64,000 nt of DNA from positions 1 to 64,000 of the forward strand of contig JBJHCZ010000016.1 in NCBI GenBank assembly GCA_050486285.1, read 5' to 3'. The notes under the pieces were generated by a model. The model did no database searches and had not been told where the DNA came from. It saw only the letters and a list, made by a program, of their open reading frames with translations. Below are positions 6,832 to 15,158 of this stretch, piece by piece. This DNA comes from JAITWN01 sp050486285. GTDB taxonomy: Bacteria; Pseudomonadota; Gammaproteobacteria; SZUA-140. The position numbers were made by a program, and so were the translations under genes. How positions within the stretch are numbered: position 1 is the first letter of the stretch; each line of letters starts with the position of its first letter.

Positions 6832-8679
6832 ATGTACCGATTCTTCGAAAACCTGATCGACCCCTATCCGAAGGTCGAGCCGGCGACGCCGCCGCGCGGA
6901 CTGTTCCCGTTCATGCTGCACTACTCGCGGCCGGTGCTGCCGTGGCTGATCCTGGTGTCGGTGCTGACGGCGCTGATGTCGATCGCCGAAGTCGTGTTCT
7001 TCGCCTTCATGGGCTCGCTGGTCGACTGGATGACCGGCGCCGAACGCGAGACCTTCCTCGCCGTCCATGGCTGGCAACTCGCCGGCATGGCGCTGCTGGT
7101 GCTGGTGGCGTTTCCGCTGCTGGTGCTGTTCCAGTCGCTGGTCATCCATCAGACCATCCTCGGCAATTACCCGATGCTGGTGCGCTGGCTGACCCATCGC
7201 TATCTGCTCGGCCAGAGCATGCACTTCTTCCAGGACGAGTTCGCCGGGCGCATCTCGCAGAAGGTCATGCAGACCGCGCTGGCGATCCGCGAGAGCGTGA
7301 TGAAGCTGATGGAGGTGTTCGTCTACGTCGGCGTCTACTTCACCGCCACCCTGGTGCTGGTGGGTGGTTCCGACGCGCGACTGGCGATCCCGTTGCTGAC
7401 CTGGTTCGCCGGCTATCTCCTGATCATGTATATCTTCATCCCGCGGCTGCAACGGGTCTCGATGCTGCAGGCCGATGCGCGCGCGTTGATGACCGGGCGC
7501 ATCGTCGACAGCTACACCAACATCCAGACCGTGAAGCTGTTCGCGCACACGATGCGCGAGCAGGACTACGCGCGCAACGCGATGGATGAGTTCATGCAGA
7601 CCGTGCACAGCCAGATGAGGCTGGTCACGCAACTGACGGTGTCCCTGCACACGCTGAATTCGCTGTTGCTGGCGGCGATGGCCATGCTCGCGATCCTCGC
7701 CTGGCAGCAGGCGGCGATCTCGCTCGGCGCCATCGCCGTCGCGATCGCGCTGGTGATGCGCCTGCGCGCGATGTCGCAATGGGTGCTGTGGGAGGTCGCG
7801 ACGCTGTTCGAGAACATCGGCACCGTGCAGGACGGCATCAATACGATCGCCCAGCCGCTCGCGATCGCCGACCGCCCGGACGCGAAGACGCTCGTCGTCG
7901 AGCGCGGCGGGATACGCTACGAGGACGTCCATTTCCACTACGGCCGCGAGAGCGGCGTCATCGAGGATCTGTCGCTCGCGATCCGCCCTGGCGAGAAGGT
8001 CGGGCTGGTCGGGCGCTCGGGCGCGGGCAAGTCGACGCTGGTCAACCTGCTGCTGCGCTTCTACGACGTCGAGGACGGCCGGATCCTGATCGACGGCCAG
8101 GACATCGCCGGCGTCACCCAGGAGTCGCTGCGCCGGCACATCGGCATGGTGACCCAGGATACCTCGCTGCTGCACCGCTCGATCCGCGACAACATCGCCT
8201 ATGGCAACCCCGACGCGACCGATGCGGCGATCAAAGAGGCCGCGCGCCGCGCCCATGCGCACGAGTTCATCATGGAACTGGTCGATGCGAAGGGCCGCGC
8301 CGGCTACGATGCCCATGTCGGCGAGCGCGGCGTCAAGCTGTCCGGCGGCCAGCGCCAGCGCATCGCGATCGCGCGCGTGCTGTTGAAGAACGCGCCGATC
8401 CTGATCCTCGACGAGGCGACCTCGGCGCTCGACTCCGAGGTCGAGGCCGCGATCCAGGAACAGCTCTACACGCTGATGGAAGGCAAGACAGTCATTGCGA
8501 TTGCGCACCGACTGTCGACGATCGCTATGCTCGACCGCCTCGTCGTCATCGAGCAGGGCCGCGTCGTCGAGGACGGCACGCATGAGGAACTGCTGCGCCG
8601 CGACGGCCTCTATGCGGCGTTGTGGCGCCGCCAGTCCGGCGGCTTCCTCGGCCACGATCTCGATACGGGGTCAGAGTAG
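6832..8679 (+). CDS. ABC exporter, fused permease and ATPase
   Basis: This 615-residue half-transporter has an N-terminal membrane domain with about six helices (residues 35-330). The ATPase domain carries Walker A GRSGAGKST (about 396), the signature LSGGQRQ (about 503), Walker B ILILDEATSALD and the H-loop IAHRLST. It belongs to the lipid/multidrug exporter group (MsbA-like and related). It probably works as a homodimer in the inner membrane; the substrate cannot be told from sequence. The last four residues, TGSE, and the stop are encoded inside a hairpin repeat (8666-8700), so the native C-terminus has apparently been replaced. Confidence 0.9.
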   Translation: MYRFFENLIDPYPKVEPATPPRGLFPFMLHYSRPVLPWLILVSVLTALMSIAEVVFFAFMGSLVDWMTGAERETFLAVHGWQLAGMALLVLVAFPLLVLFQSLVIHQTILGNYPMLVRWLTHRYLLGQSMHFFQDEFAGRISQKVMQTALAIRESVMKLMEVFVYVGVYFTATLVLVGGSDARLAIPLLTWFAGYLLIMYIFIPRLQRVSMLQADARALMTGRIVDSYTNIQTVKLFAHTMREQDYARNAMDEFMQTVHSQMRLVTQLTVSLHTLNSLLLAAMAMLAILAWQQAAISLGAIAVAIALVMRLRAMSQWVLWEVATLFENIGTVQDGINTIAQPLAIADRPDAKTLVVERGGIRYEDVHFHYGRESGVIEDLSLAIRPGEKVGLVGRSGAGKSTLVNLLLRFYDVEDGRILIDGQDIAGVTQESLRRHIGMVTQDTSLLHRSIRDNIAYGNPDATDAAIKEAARRAHAHEFIMELVDAKGRAGYDAHVGERGVKLSGGQRQRIAIARVLLKNAPILILDEATSALDSEVEAAIQEQLYTLMEGKTVIAIAHRLSTIAMLDRLVVIEQGRVVEDGTHEELLRRDGLYAALWRRQSGGFLGHDLDTGSE

Positions 8680-8700
8680 ACAATGTCTACTCTGACCCCG
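8666..8700. repeat. Dispersed hairpin repeat (GGGGTCAGAGT family), copy 1
   Basis: CGGGGTCAGAGTAGAC and its exact complement (16-base arms) flank the loop AAT. It lies between the convergent ABC exporter and ppk genes and supplies the exporter's stop codon. It shares the GGGGTCAGAGT core with copies near 36461, 53042 and 63689, and may also act as a bidirectional terminator. Confidence 0.85.
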
Positions 8701-8701
8701 A

Positions 8702-8719
8702 CCTAGGCCCCGGCCTAGG
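8702..8719. repeat. Palindrome at the ppk stop codon
   Basis: CCTAGGCC-CC-GGCCTAGG has perfect 8-base arms and contains the ppk TAG (8715-8717). No T-run follows, so it is at most a weak terminator hairpin. Together with the adjacent repeat it forms a double hairpin between convergent genes. Confidence 0.6.
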
Positions 8720-10826
8720 CGCGCTCGGCGACGGCGTCGAGCAACGCCTGTTGCGCGCCGAACGGCTGCGCGCGTCCCTTCGGCGTCAGCCGGGTGTAGC
8801 TGCCGTCGGCTTCGAGCTGCCAGGAGTGCAGGTTGTCCTTCAGATAGAACTGCAGGTCGCGGATGACCCGCCTGGCGAGCTTCGGATTGTCGAGCGGGAA
8901 CGCGATCTCGACGCGGCGGAACATGTTGCGCTCCATCCAGTCGGCGCTCGCGCACCAGACCTCGGGCTCGCCGCCGTTCTCGAAGTAGTACACCCGCGTA
9001 TGCTCGAGCAGGCGCCCGATCAGCGAGCGCACGCGGATGTTCTCCGACACGCCGGGCACGCCGGGGCGCAGGCTGCAGATGCCGCGCACGATCAGCTCGA
9101 TCTGCACGCCGGCGATCGACGCCGCGTACAGGGCCTGGATCAGCTGCGGCTCGATCAGCGCGTTGATCTTGATGATGATGCGCGCGGGCTTGCCGGCCGC
9201 GGCGTTGTCGGCCTCGCGCTGGATCTTCTGCAGCAGGCTCTTGTGCAGCGTGAACGGCGATTGCAGCAGGCGGTGCAGCTTCGCGACCTTGCCGAGGCTG
9301 GTCAGTTGCTGGAACACGCTGTGGACGTCCTCGCCGATCGCCTCGCTGCAGGTGAACAGCCCGTAATCGGTGTAGATGCGCGCGGTGCGCGAATGATAAT
9401 TGCCGGTGCCGAGGTGGACGTAATTGCACAGGTCCTTGCCCTCGCGGCGGATCACCAGCAGCATCTTGGCGTGGGTCTTGTAGCCGACGATGCCATAGAC
9501 GACATGCACGCCGGCCTCCTGCAGCCGGTTCGCCAGCGCGACGTTGGCCTCCTCGTCGAAGCGCGCGCGCAGCTCGATGACGACGGTGACCTCCTTGCCG
9601 CTGCGCGCCGCCGCGACCAGCGCGCTGACGATCGCCGAGTCGAGCCCCGTGCGGTACAGGGTCTGCTTGATCGCGAGCACCTGCGGATCAGCCGCAGCCT
9701 GGCGCAGGAATTCGATGACCGGCGCGAATGACTCGAACGGGTGATGCAGCAGAATATCCCCCGCGCGGATCGCCTCGAACAGGTCGGCGCCCGGCACCAG
9801 TTTCGGCGGCAGGCTCGGCGTGAACGACGGATACTTGAATTCCGGCCGGTCGACCATCTCGACGATGCCGATCAGCCGGTTCAGATTGACCGGGCCGTCG
9901 ACCATGTAGATGTCGTCGCGGCCGAGACTGAATCGCTCGAGCAGGAATTCGACCAGCTCGTCCGGGCAGTTGTCGGAGACCTCGAGCCGCACCGCGTCGC
10001 CGTAATGGCGCGAGAACAACTCGCCCTCGACCGCGCGTAACAGGTCATCGACCTCTTCCTCGTCGACGAACAGGTCGCTGTTGCGGGTGACGCGAAACTG
10101 GTAACAGCCGGTCACGCTCATGCCGTGAAAGAGGTCGTCGGCGTAGGCGTGGATCACCGACGACAGGAATACGAAGTCGTGCGGGCCGCCGCCGGTCTCC
10201 TCGGGCGGCAACTTCACGATACGCGACAGCGCGCGCGGCGCCTGCACGATCGCGAGCCCGCTGTTGCGGCCGAACGCGTCCTTGCCCTTCAGCGAGACGA
10301 TGAAGTTCAGGCTCTTGTTGAGGATGCGCGGAAACGGGTGGGCCGGATCGAGCCCGAGCGGGCTCAGGATCGGCAGCAGCTCATCATGGAAGAATTCGCG
10401 CAGCCAGGCCTCCTGTTTCGGCGTCCAGTCGGAACGGCGTATCGTGCGGATATTCTGTTCCGCGAGCGCCGGCAGCAGGACCTCGTTGAGGATCCGGTAC
10501 TGGCGTTTGACCAGCACCTTCGCGCGCGCGTGGATCGCCTTCAGCACCTCGTTCGGCGACAGGTTGTCCTGCCCGGTCTGCGCCGCGCCGACCTCGACCT
10601 GCTGCTTGAGGCCGGAGACGCGGACCTCGAAGAATTCGTCGAGGATCGTCGACGCGATGCACAAAAAACGCAGGCGCTCGAGCAGCGGCAGAGACTCGTC
10701 CTCGGCCTGCAGCAACACCCGCCAGTTGAATTCGAGGTGGCTGAGTTCGCGATTGACGTACAGATCCGGCTGCTTGAGGTCGACGGCGGCCGCCGGTACG
10801 GGTTTCACGGGCTTGACGGTGCTCAT
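8715..10826 (-). CDS. ppk1: Polyphosphate kinase 1
   Basis: This 703-residue enzyme reversibly makes inorganic polyphosphate from ATP. The full Ppk1 layout is visible: N domain (NRELSHLEFNWRVLLQAEDES, near 26), head domain, and two phospholipase-D-like C domains. The phosphoacceptor histidine lies in YVHLGTGNYHSRTARIYTDYGL (about 460-480), and the second catalytic segment in RSLIGRLLEHTRVYYF. It also contains the family motif HHPFESFAPVIEFL. It is the last gene of the CHAD-ParA-SixA-Ppk set, 7 bases after sixA. The operon layout suggests coordinated synthesis and handling of polyphosphate. Confidence 0.97.
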   Translation of the reverse strand: MSTVKPVKPVPAAAVDLKQPDLYVNRELSHLEFNWRVLLQAEDESLPLLERLRFLCIASTILDEFFEVRVSGLKQQVEVGAAQTGQDNLSPNEVLKAIHARAKVLVKRQYRILNEVLLPALAEQNIRTIRRSDWTPKQEAWLREFFHDELLPILSPLGLDPAHPFPRILNKSLNFIVSLKGKDAFGRNSGLAIVQAPRALSRIVKLPPEETGGGPHDFVFLSSVIHAYADDLFHGMSVTGCYQFRVTRNSDLFVDEEEVDDLLRAVEGELFSRHYGDAVRLEVSDNCPDELVEFLLERFSLGRDDIYMVDGPVNLNRLIGIVEMVDRPEFKYPSFTPSLPPKLVPGADLFEAIRAGDILLHHPFESFAPVIEFLRQAAADPQVLAIKQTLYRTGLDSAIVSALVAAARSGKEVTVVIELRARFDEEANVALANRLQEAGVHVVYGIVGYKTHAKMLLVIRREGKDLCNYVHLGTGNYHSRTARIYTDYGLFTCSEAIGEDVHSVFQQLTSLGKVAKLHRLLQSPFTLHKSLLQKIQREADNAAAGKPARIIIKINALIEPQLIQALYAASIAGVQIELIVRGICSLRPGVPGVSENIRVRSLIGRLLEHTRVYYFENGGEPEVWCASADWMERNMFRRVEIAFPLDNPKLARRVIRDLQFYLKDNLHSWQLEADGSYTRLTPKGRAQPFGAQQALLDAVAERA

Positions 10827-10833
10827 GCGAGCG

Positions 10834-11343
10834 TTATTGTTCCTTCGGGCGCATCAGCGCGACGAGCCGCCCACCGCCCGGCTCCAGCTTGCGCCACGGA
10901 TCATCGGTCTCGAACCAGGCCACCGCCGCGGTCGTCATCAGCTTGCCGGCCGCGGTCCGCGCCGGCGGATCGGCGGCCAGATATTCCACCAGGGCATCGA
11001 GCCCCGGATTGTGCCCGACCAGCAACACGGCGCCGGTCTTCACCGGCGTCGCGGCCAGCACTTCGAGCAGGGTATCCAGCGAGGCGAGATAGAGACGTTC
11101 GTCCTCGACGACGTCCCTGCGGGCAAGGCCGAGCGCATCGGCGATCGCGATCGCGGTTTCGCGCGCGCGCGCGGCGGGCGAACTGAGGATCAGGTCCGGC
11201 TTCAGCCCCTGTGTCTTGAGCCAGGCGCCGGTGCGCGGCGCATCCCGGTGGCCGCGATTCGACAGCGGCCGGTCGAAGTCTTGCGCGGCATCGCCGTCGC
11301 GATCCGACTTGGCGTGGCGCAGGATCAGCAGGCGCCGCTTCAA
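10834..11343 (-). CDS. sixA: SixA-type phosphohistidine phosphatase
   Basis: This 169-residue histidine phosphatase has the RHG-family motif as LRHAKSD (catalytic His about residue 10). Other visible residues are PLSNRGHRDA, SSPAARARETA and the second catalytic histidine in VGHNPGL. SixA enzymes remove phosphate from phosphohistidine on HPt or phosphotransferase proteins. I chose TTG at 11343: it immediately precedes the family's first strand, and its codon overlaps the stop of the ParA-like gene (TTGA), indicating coupling. Being in a ppk operon, it could also act on other phosphoanhydride or phosphohistidine substrates, including phospho-Ppk; that is speculation. Confidence 0.88.
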   Translation of the reverse strand: MKRRLLILRHAKSDRDGDAAQDFDRPLSNRGHRDAPRTGAWLKTQGLKPDLILSSPAARARETAIAIADALGLARRDVVEDERLYLASLDTLLEVLAATPVKTGAVLLVGHNPGLDALVEYLAADPPARTAAGKLMTTAAVAWFETDDPWRKLEPGGGRLVALMRPKEQ

Positions 11344-12140
11344 GCCCGCCGCTCCTCGTGACCGCCGAGGTCGGCGCGCACGCCGGGATCGCCGATCCAT
11401 TCGAGCCGGGTCCGGATCTCCCACCACAGTTCCTCGTAGGCGCGCGCGGAACGCCCGTGGGCGGCGAAGTTGCCGACCGCGCTGCGATGAATGCCCATCT
11501 GCTCGATATCGCTGGCGTAGGGAACATAACCGGTCAGCATGCCCGGGATCTTCTGCGGCAGTTCCTCGACGATGCGCCGGTGCAGCGACTTGCGCACATC
11601 GACCATCGTGAAGAACGGCAGGATGCTGAAGTCGTCGAGGCCTTCCTTGCGGCAGAAGCGCAGCAACTGGTCGAGCGTACGCAGCGACAGCGTCGTCGGG
11701 ATCGTCGGCACCAGCAGCGCGTCCGATGCCGCGAACACGTTCTCTGACAGCAGCGTGATGCCGGGCGGGCAGTCGAGGAAGACGTAATCGTATTCCTCAT
11801 CGAGCGGCTTCAGCAGTTTGTTCAGCCGGCGGCGCGAGCGGTCCTCGCCGTCGAGCACCAGGTCCATGTTGCGATACGAAAAGTCAGCGGGGATCAGGTC
11901 GAGGTTGTCGTAATCGGTGCCCTTGATCGCCTGTATCAGGTTCAGCACGCCGCGCATCAGGCCGCTGGCGCCGTTCGGCACCTCGGCGCGTATGCGGAAA
12001 TAGAAGCTCGACGCGCCCTGCGGGTCGAGATCCCAGACCAGCGTGCGAAAACCGTCGCGCGCCGACAGCCAGGCGAGATTGACCGCGGTCGCGGTCTTGC
12101 CGACGCCGCCCTTGATGTTGTAGCAGGCGATGACCTTCAT
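11340..12140 (-). CDS. ParA-family ATPase
   Basis: This 266-residue protein starts MKVIACYNIKGGVGKTATAV, with the deviant Walker A KGGVGKT (10-16). It also has the Walker A' DLDPQG, Walker B-like YVFLDCPPG and a switch region PTTLSLRTLDQLL. Such ATPases position plasmids, chromosomes or cellular bodies on the nucleoid. No ParB partner is encoded here and the locus is not near an origin. It starts by ATGA overlap with the CHAD gene and ends by overlap with sixA, so it is locked into the polyphosphate operon. A role in distributing polyphosphate granules is an attractive inference. Confidence 0.88.
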   Translation of the reverse strand: MKVIACYNIKGGVGKTATAVNLAWLSARDGFRTLVWDLDPQGASSFYFRIRAEVPNGASGLMRGVLNLIQAIKGTDYDNLDLIPADFSYRNMDLVLDGEDRSRRRLNKLLKPLDEEYDYVFLDCPPGITLLSENVFAASDALLVPTIPTTLSLRTLDQLLRFCRKEGLDDFSILPFFTMVDVRKSLHRRIVEELPQKIPGMLTGYVPYASDIEQMGIHRSAVGNFAAHGRSARAYEELWWEIRTRLEWIGDPGVRADLGGHEERRA

Positions 12141-13714
12141 GCCGAGGCCGCCAGTCCGGCGTCCTCGATGACCGGACGCGCGCGCTTGCGTTCGGAGGCC
12201 TCGGTGAAATGGCGGAATGCGGCCGCGAACTCGTCGTGTACGGCGCGCTTGCGTGCATCGATGCCGTCGATGACCGCGGCGATCGCCTCCGCCGCGCGCT
12301 CGCCGGCCCCGCCCTCCGCGCCCAGGCGTTCGGCATACGCGCGCAGCGACTCGCGGTGCACGCACAGGTCCTGGTATTCGCCGAGGTTGTCCTGCAAGCG
12401 CTTCAGGGCCTTGACCAGCGGGCGCAGCGCCTCGGCGGGGAACTGACCGGCGAAGAACTCCATCGTATAACGCAATTTCTTGCAGTCCTTGCGCAGCTCG
12501 TGGAAGTCGGCGTCGGGGGAACCGGCATCGATTCGCGCGCCGCGCTTCAGCACCTTATCGTGGCGATCGCGGATCATCGCCGCGCTCGCGAGCGATACCG
12601 CGATGCCGGCGTCGCCGTCGGTCCATTCGGGGCCGGCCTCGCTGTCGAGCAGGCGACGCCAGCCGCTCTTGAGATTCCGGTAGCGCGGCGATGCGAGCAA
12701 CTCGAGCAGTCGACGGCGTTCGAGGCTGCGCTCGCGGCGCAGCAGCGCCTGCAGCGGCGCGAGGTCGTTCGCGCGCTCGCCCGCCCACGCCGCATAGCGG
12801 GGAAACCCGGCCAGGTGAACGTCGAGATCGCGCACCGGGCCGGTCATCGTACCGAGCCACGCAAACTCGTTGCGATAGTGAACGAACTGCGGCGTCGACA
12901 GCACGTCCTTCATTTGCGCGAGCAATGCGCGCGAACGCCGGATCGCGACGCGCAGGTCGTGCAGGAACTCGACATCGAGGTCGTGGCGGACGCCTTCCTC
13001 GTTCGCCTCGATCACCAGGAACAGGTCCGACAGCAACTGGCGGGCTGCCTCCCCGACCGGCAGGCGCGGATCGAAATCGCGCGACGGCTTCGGCCGGTAG
13101 TCGAGCGGGCGGCGGCCGAGCGCGGTCAGGGCCTCGTCGAGGACCGGGGCCTGGAGACGGTCCCAGGCCAGCGACTCCTCGAAGATCCCGCGCAGGCGCG
13201 TGAGCCAGTCGTCGTAGCCGCGCACCGGGATCAACGCGAGGCGGTCTCGCAGCCGGCGCGGCGCGCCGTCGTCGCGGCAGACGCGATGCTGTTCGATGCA
13301 CAGGCGGGCGACGGTCTTGCCCTCGTCGTCGAGGACATGGAAGTCACGCAGGCGGACGAGCAGGCGCGACTGCGGGAGCAGCCGGCGTCCCCCGAGGGCG
13401 GGCGCGACGCGGCGGCGCATCACGCCGTCCGGCAGGTCGGCGCCAAAGCGGGGGTCATCTTTGATCCCGGTACTGACGAGATCGAGTTCGTCGCCGAGAC
13501 CGCGCAGGGTCAAGCGGCGGCGGGCGCCGGCCTGATCGGCGAAGAGCAGGAGTCCGGCGCGGTAGAGACGCCAGTCGAAACTGTCCAGGAAGATGCGCTC
13601 GACGCCGACGGGCGATTGCGTCCGCAGATCGAGGCCCTCGCGGCGCAACGACTCGGCCAGCTCGTTGCCGTTCGAGTGGCGGGGCAATGCATATTGGTAG
13701 CGTTTGAATGACAT
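12137..13714 (-). CDS. CHAD-domain protein (CYTH-like N-terminus)
   Basis: This is a 525-residue protein. Residues about 230-510 form a CHAD domain of helical repeats rich in conserved His, Arg and Lys (DVEFLHDLRVAIRRSRALL, FHELRKDCKKLRYTMEFF, LKRLQDNLGEYQDLCVH). CHAD domains bind polyphosphate and localise to polyphosphate granules. The first 210 residues are weakly CYTH/triphosphate-tunnel-like (VERIFLDSFDWRLYRAGLLLFADQ, RRLTLRGL), but I do not see the full ExExK motif. It is the first gene of the operon leading to ppk1, with its own upstream region of about 170 bp. Confidence 0.88.
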   Translation of the reverse strand: MSFKRYQYALPRHSNGNELAESLRREGLDLRTQSPVGVERIFLDSFDWRLYRAGLLLFADQAGARRRLTLRGLGDELDLVSTGIKDDPRFGADLPDGVMRRRVAPALGGRRLLPQSRLLVRLRDFHVLDDEGKTVARLCIEQHRVCRDDGAPRRLRDRLALIPVRGYDDWLTRLRGIFEESLAWDRLQAPVLDEALTALGRRPLDYRPKPSRDFDPRLPVGEAARQLLSDLFLVIEANEEGVRHDLDVEFLHDLRVAIRRSRALLAQMKDVLSTPQFVHYRNEFAWLGTMTGPVRDLDVHLAGFPRYAAWAGERANDLAPLQALLRRERSLERRRLLELLASPRYRNLKSGWRRLLDSEAGPEWTDGDAGIAVSLASAAMIRDRHDKVLKRGARIDAGSPDADFHELRKDCKKLRYTMEFFAGQFPAEALRPLVKALKRLQDNLGEYQDLCVHRESLRAYAERLGAEGGAGERAAEAIAAVIDGIDARKRAVHDEFAAAFRHFTEASERKRARPVIEDAGLAASA

Positions 13715-13887
13715 ATATCGCCCGGGCCGCAGGGCAGCTGCGCCCGGCCATCGCGGCGCGCCGGCATGCCTCCTTCCGTACCTTCCGTCTCGGGAAGCGC
13801 CGACAGCGGTGATCTCAGAGTGTGGAAGAATCCGTCTGATTTTTCAAGCCGCAAGACCCGCGGGCGATGTCATGAATCTGTAACAAT

Positions 13888-15144
13888 TCAGATTTTTTTG
13901 ATCGATCCGGGGGTCAGACCCCCGCTCGATTCCGTCGCCTCGTCGAGCAACTCGATCCAGTGACGAACCGGCACCCCGGCGGCGGTCGCGAGGTGCAGCT
14001 GGCAACCGATGTTTGCCGATACGATGACGTCCGGGCGTCCGCCTTCGAGCGCAGCGAGCTTGTTGCGCAGCAACTGCGCCGACAGCTCCGGCTGCAGGAT
14101 CGAATAGGTACCGGCCGAACCGCAGCACAGATGGGCATCGGGCACCGCCGTCAGCACATGCCCCGTCCGTTCGAGCACGGCCTCGACGACGCCGGGCAGC
14201 TTCTGGCCGTGCTGCAGCGTACACGGGCTGTGGAAGGCGACGCGGCGGGCGCCGTTCGCCGGTGTCAGCGCCGACAGGTCCTCGTCGCGCAACGCCTCGC
14301 CGAGATCGCGCGCGAGCGCGCTGACGCGCGCGGCCTTGTCCGCGTATTCGGGATCATGATGCAGCAGATCGCCATAGTCCTTGATCATCGCGCCGCAGGC
14401 GCTCGCGGTGACGACGATCGCCTCGGCGCCGTCCTCGACGGCCGGCCACCAGGCATCGATGTTGCGGCGCATGAAATCGAGCGCCTCCTGCGAGGCCGAC
14501 AGATGATGACTGACCGCGCCGCAGCAGCCCGCCCGCGGCGCGCCCTCCAGCGTGATGCCGAGGCGATCGAACACCCGCGCTGCTGCGGCATTCGTGCGCG
14601 GCGTCGCGACGCTCTGCACGCAGCCTTCCAGCACCAGCATGCGTCGCGCATGCCGCGACTGCGGGCGCGGGCCGGGCGCCTGCGCCGGGGGGATCCTGCG
14701 ACGCAGCGACGACGGCGCCAGCGGCCGCAGCCACCGGCCCAGACGCAGCAAGGCGCCGAAGCGGCGCGGCCAGGGCACGACGGCGCGCAGCAGTCGCCGT
14801 GTCAGCGCCTCGACCCCGCGGCGCGGTACGCGCCCGTCGACCGCCTCGCGGCCGATCTCGACGAGGCGGCCATAGCGCACGCCCGATGGACAGGTCGTCT
14901 CGCAGGCGCGGCAGGTCAGGCAGCGATCGAGATGACGTTGCGTGCGCTCGCTGACGTCATTGCCCTCGAGCGCCTGCTTGATCAGATAGATCCGGCCGCG
15001 CGGGCCGTCGAGCTCGTCGCCGAGCAACTGGTAGGTCGGGCAGGTCGCGGTGCAGAAGCCGCAATGCACGCAACTGCGCAGGATCGCATCGGCCTCCCGG
15101 CCTTCCGGGGTCGCGAGCACCTTCTCGTCGAGTCGTGTCTGCAT
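13888..15144 (-). CDS. glcF: Glycolate oxidase iron-sulfur subunit
   Basis: This 418-residue subunit passes electrons from glycolate (or D-lactate) oxidation to the quinone pool. Two ferredoxin-type Cys clusters are visible: C25/C28/C31/C35 (SCVHCGFCTATCP) and C75/C78/C81/C85 (RCLTCRACETTCP). Two CCG domains follow (CVQSVATPRTN to GAPRAGCCGAVSHH, and SPCTLQHGQKLPG to CCGSAGTYS). It is the third gene of glcD-glcE-glcF. The family normally ends near HWIELLDEA; the extra tail GGLTPGSIKKI is encoded by a hairpin repeat and looks acquired. Confidence 0.95.
   Translation of the reverse strand: MQTRLDEKVLATPEGREADAILRSCVHCGFCTATCPTYQLLGDELDGPRGRIYLIKQALEGNDVSERTQRHLDRCLTCRACETTCPSGVRYGRLVEIGREAVDGRVPRRGVEALTRRLLRAVVPWPRRFGALLRLGRWLRPLAPSSLRRRIPPAQAPGPRPQSRHARRMLVLEGCVQSVATPRTNAAAARVFDRLGITLEGAPRAGCCGAVSHHLSASQEALDFMRRNIDAWWPAVEDGAEAIVVTASACGAMIKDYGDLLHHDPEYADKAARVSALARDLGEALRDEDLSALTPANGARRVAFHSPCTLQHGQKLPGVVEAVLERTGHVLTAVPDAHLCCGSAGTYSILQPELSAQLLRNKLAALEGGRPDVIVSANIGCQLHLATAAGVPVRHWIELLDEATESSGGLTPGSIKKI
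13908..13924. repeat. Hairpin inside the glcF 3' end, related to the dispersed repeat
   Basis: CGGGGGT-CAG-ACCCCCG has perfect 7-base arms. On the minus strand it is followed by GATCGATCAAA, similar to the GATC-rich flank of the GGGGTCAGA repeat family. It encodes the GlcF tail residues GLTPG. Confidence 0.6.
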
Positions 15145-15158
15145 GCGCGCCGGCGTCC

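Noticed and set aside
6718..8655. 645-codon open frame opposite the first ABC exporter
   Set aside because: Antisense shadow of a clear ABC transporter; Asp/His/Arg-rich and without domain features.
11340..12140. Chromosome-partition parA near the replication origin
   Set aside because: No parB, parS, gidA/gidB or dnaA is nearby, and the gene is embedded in a polyphosphate operon.
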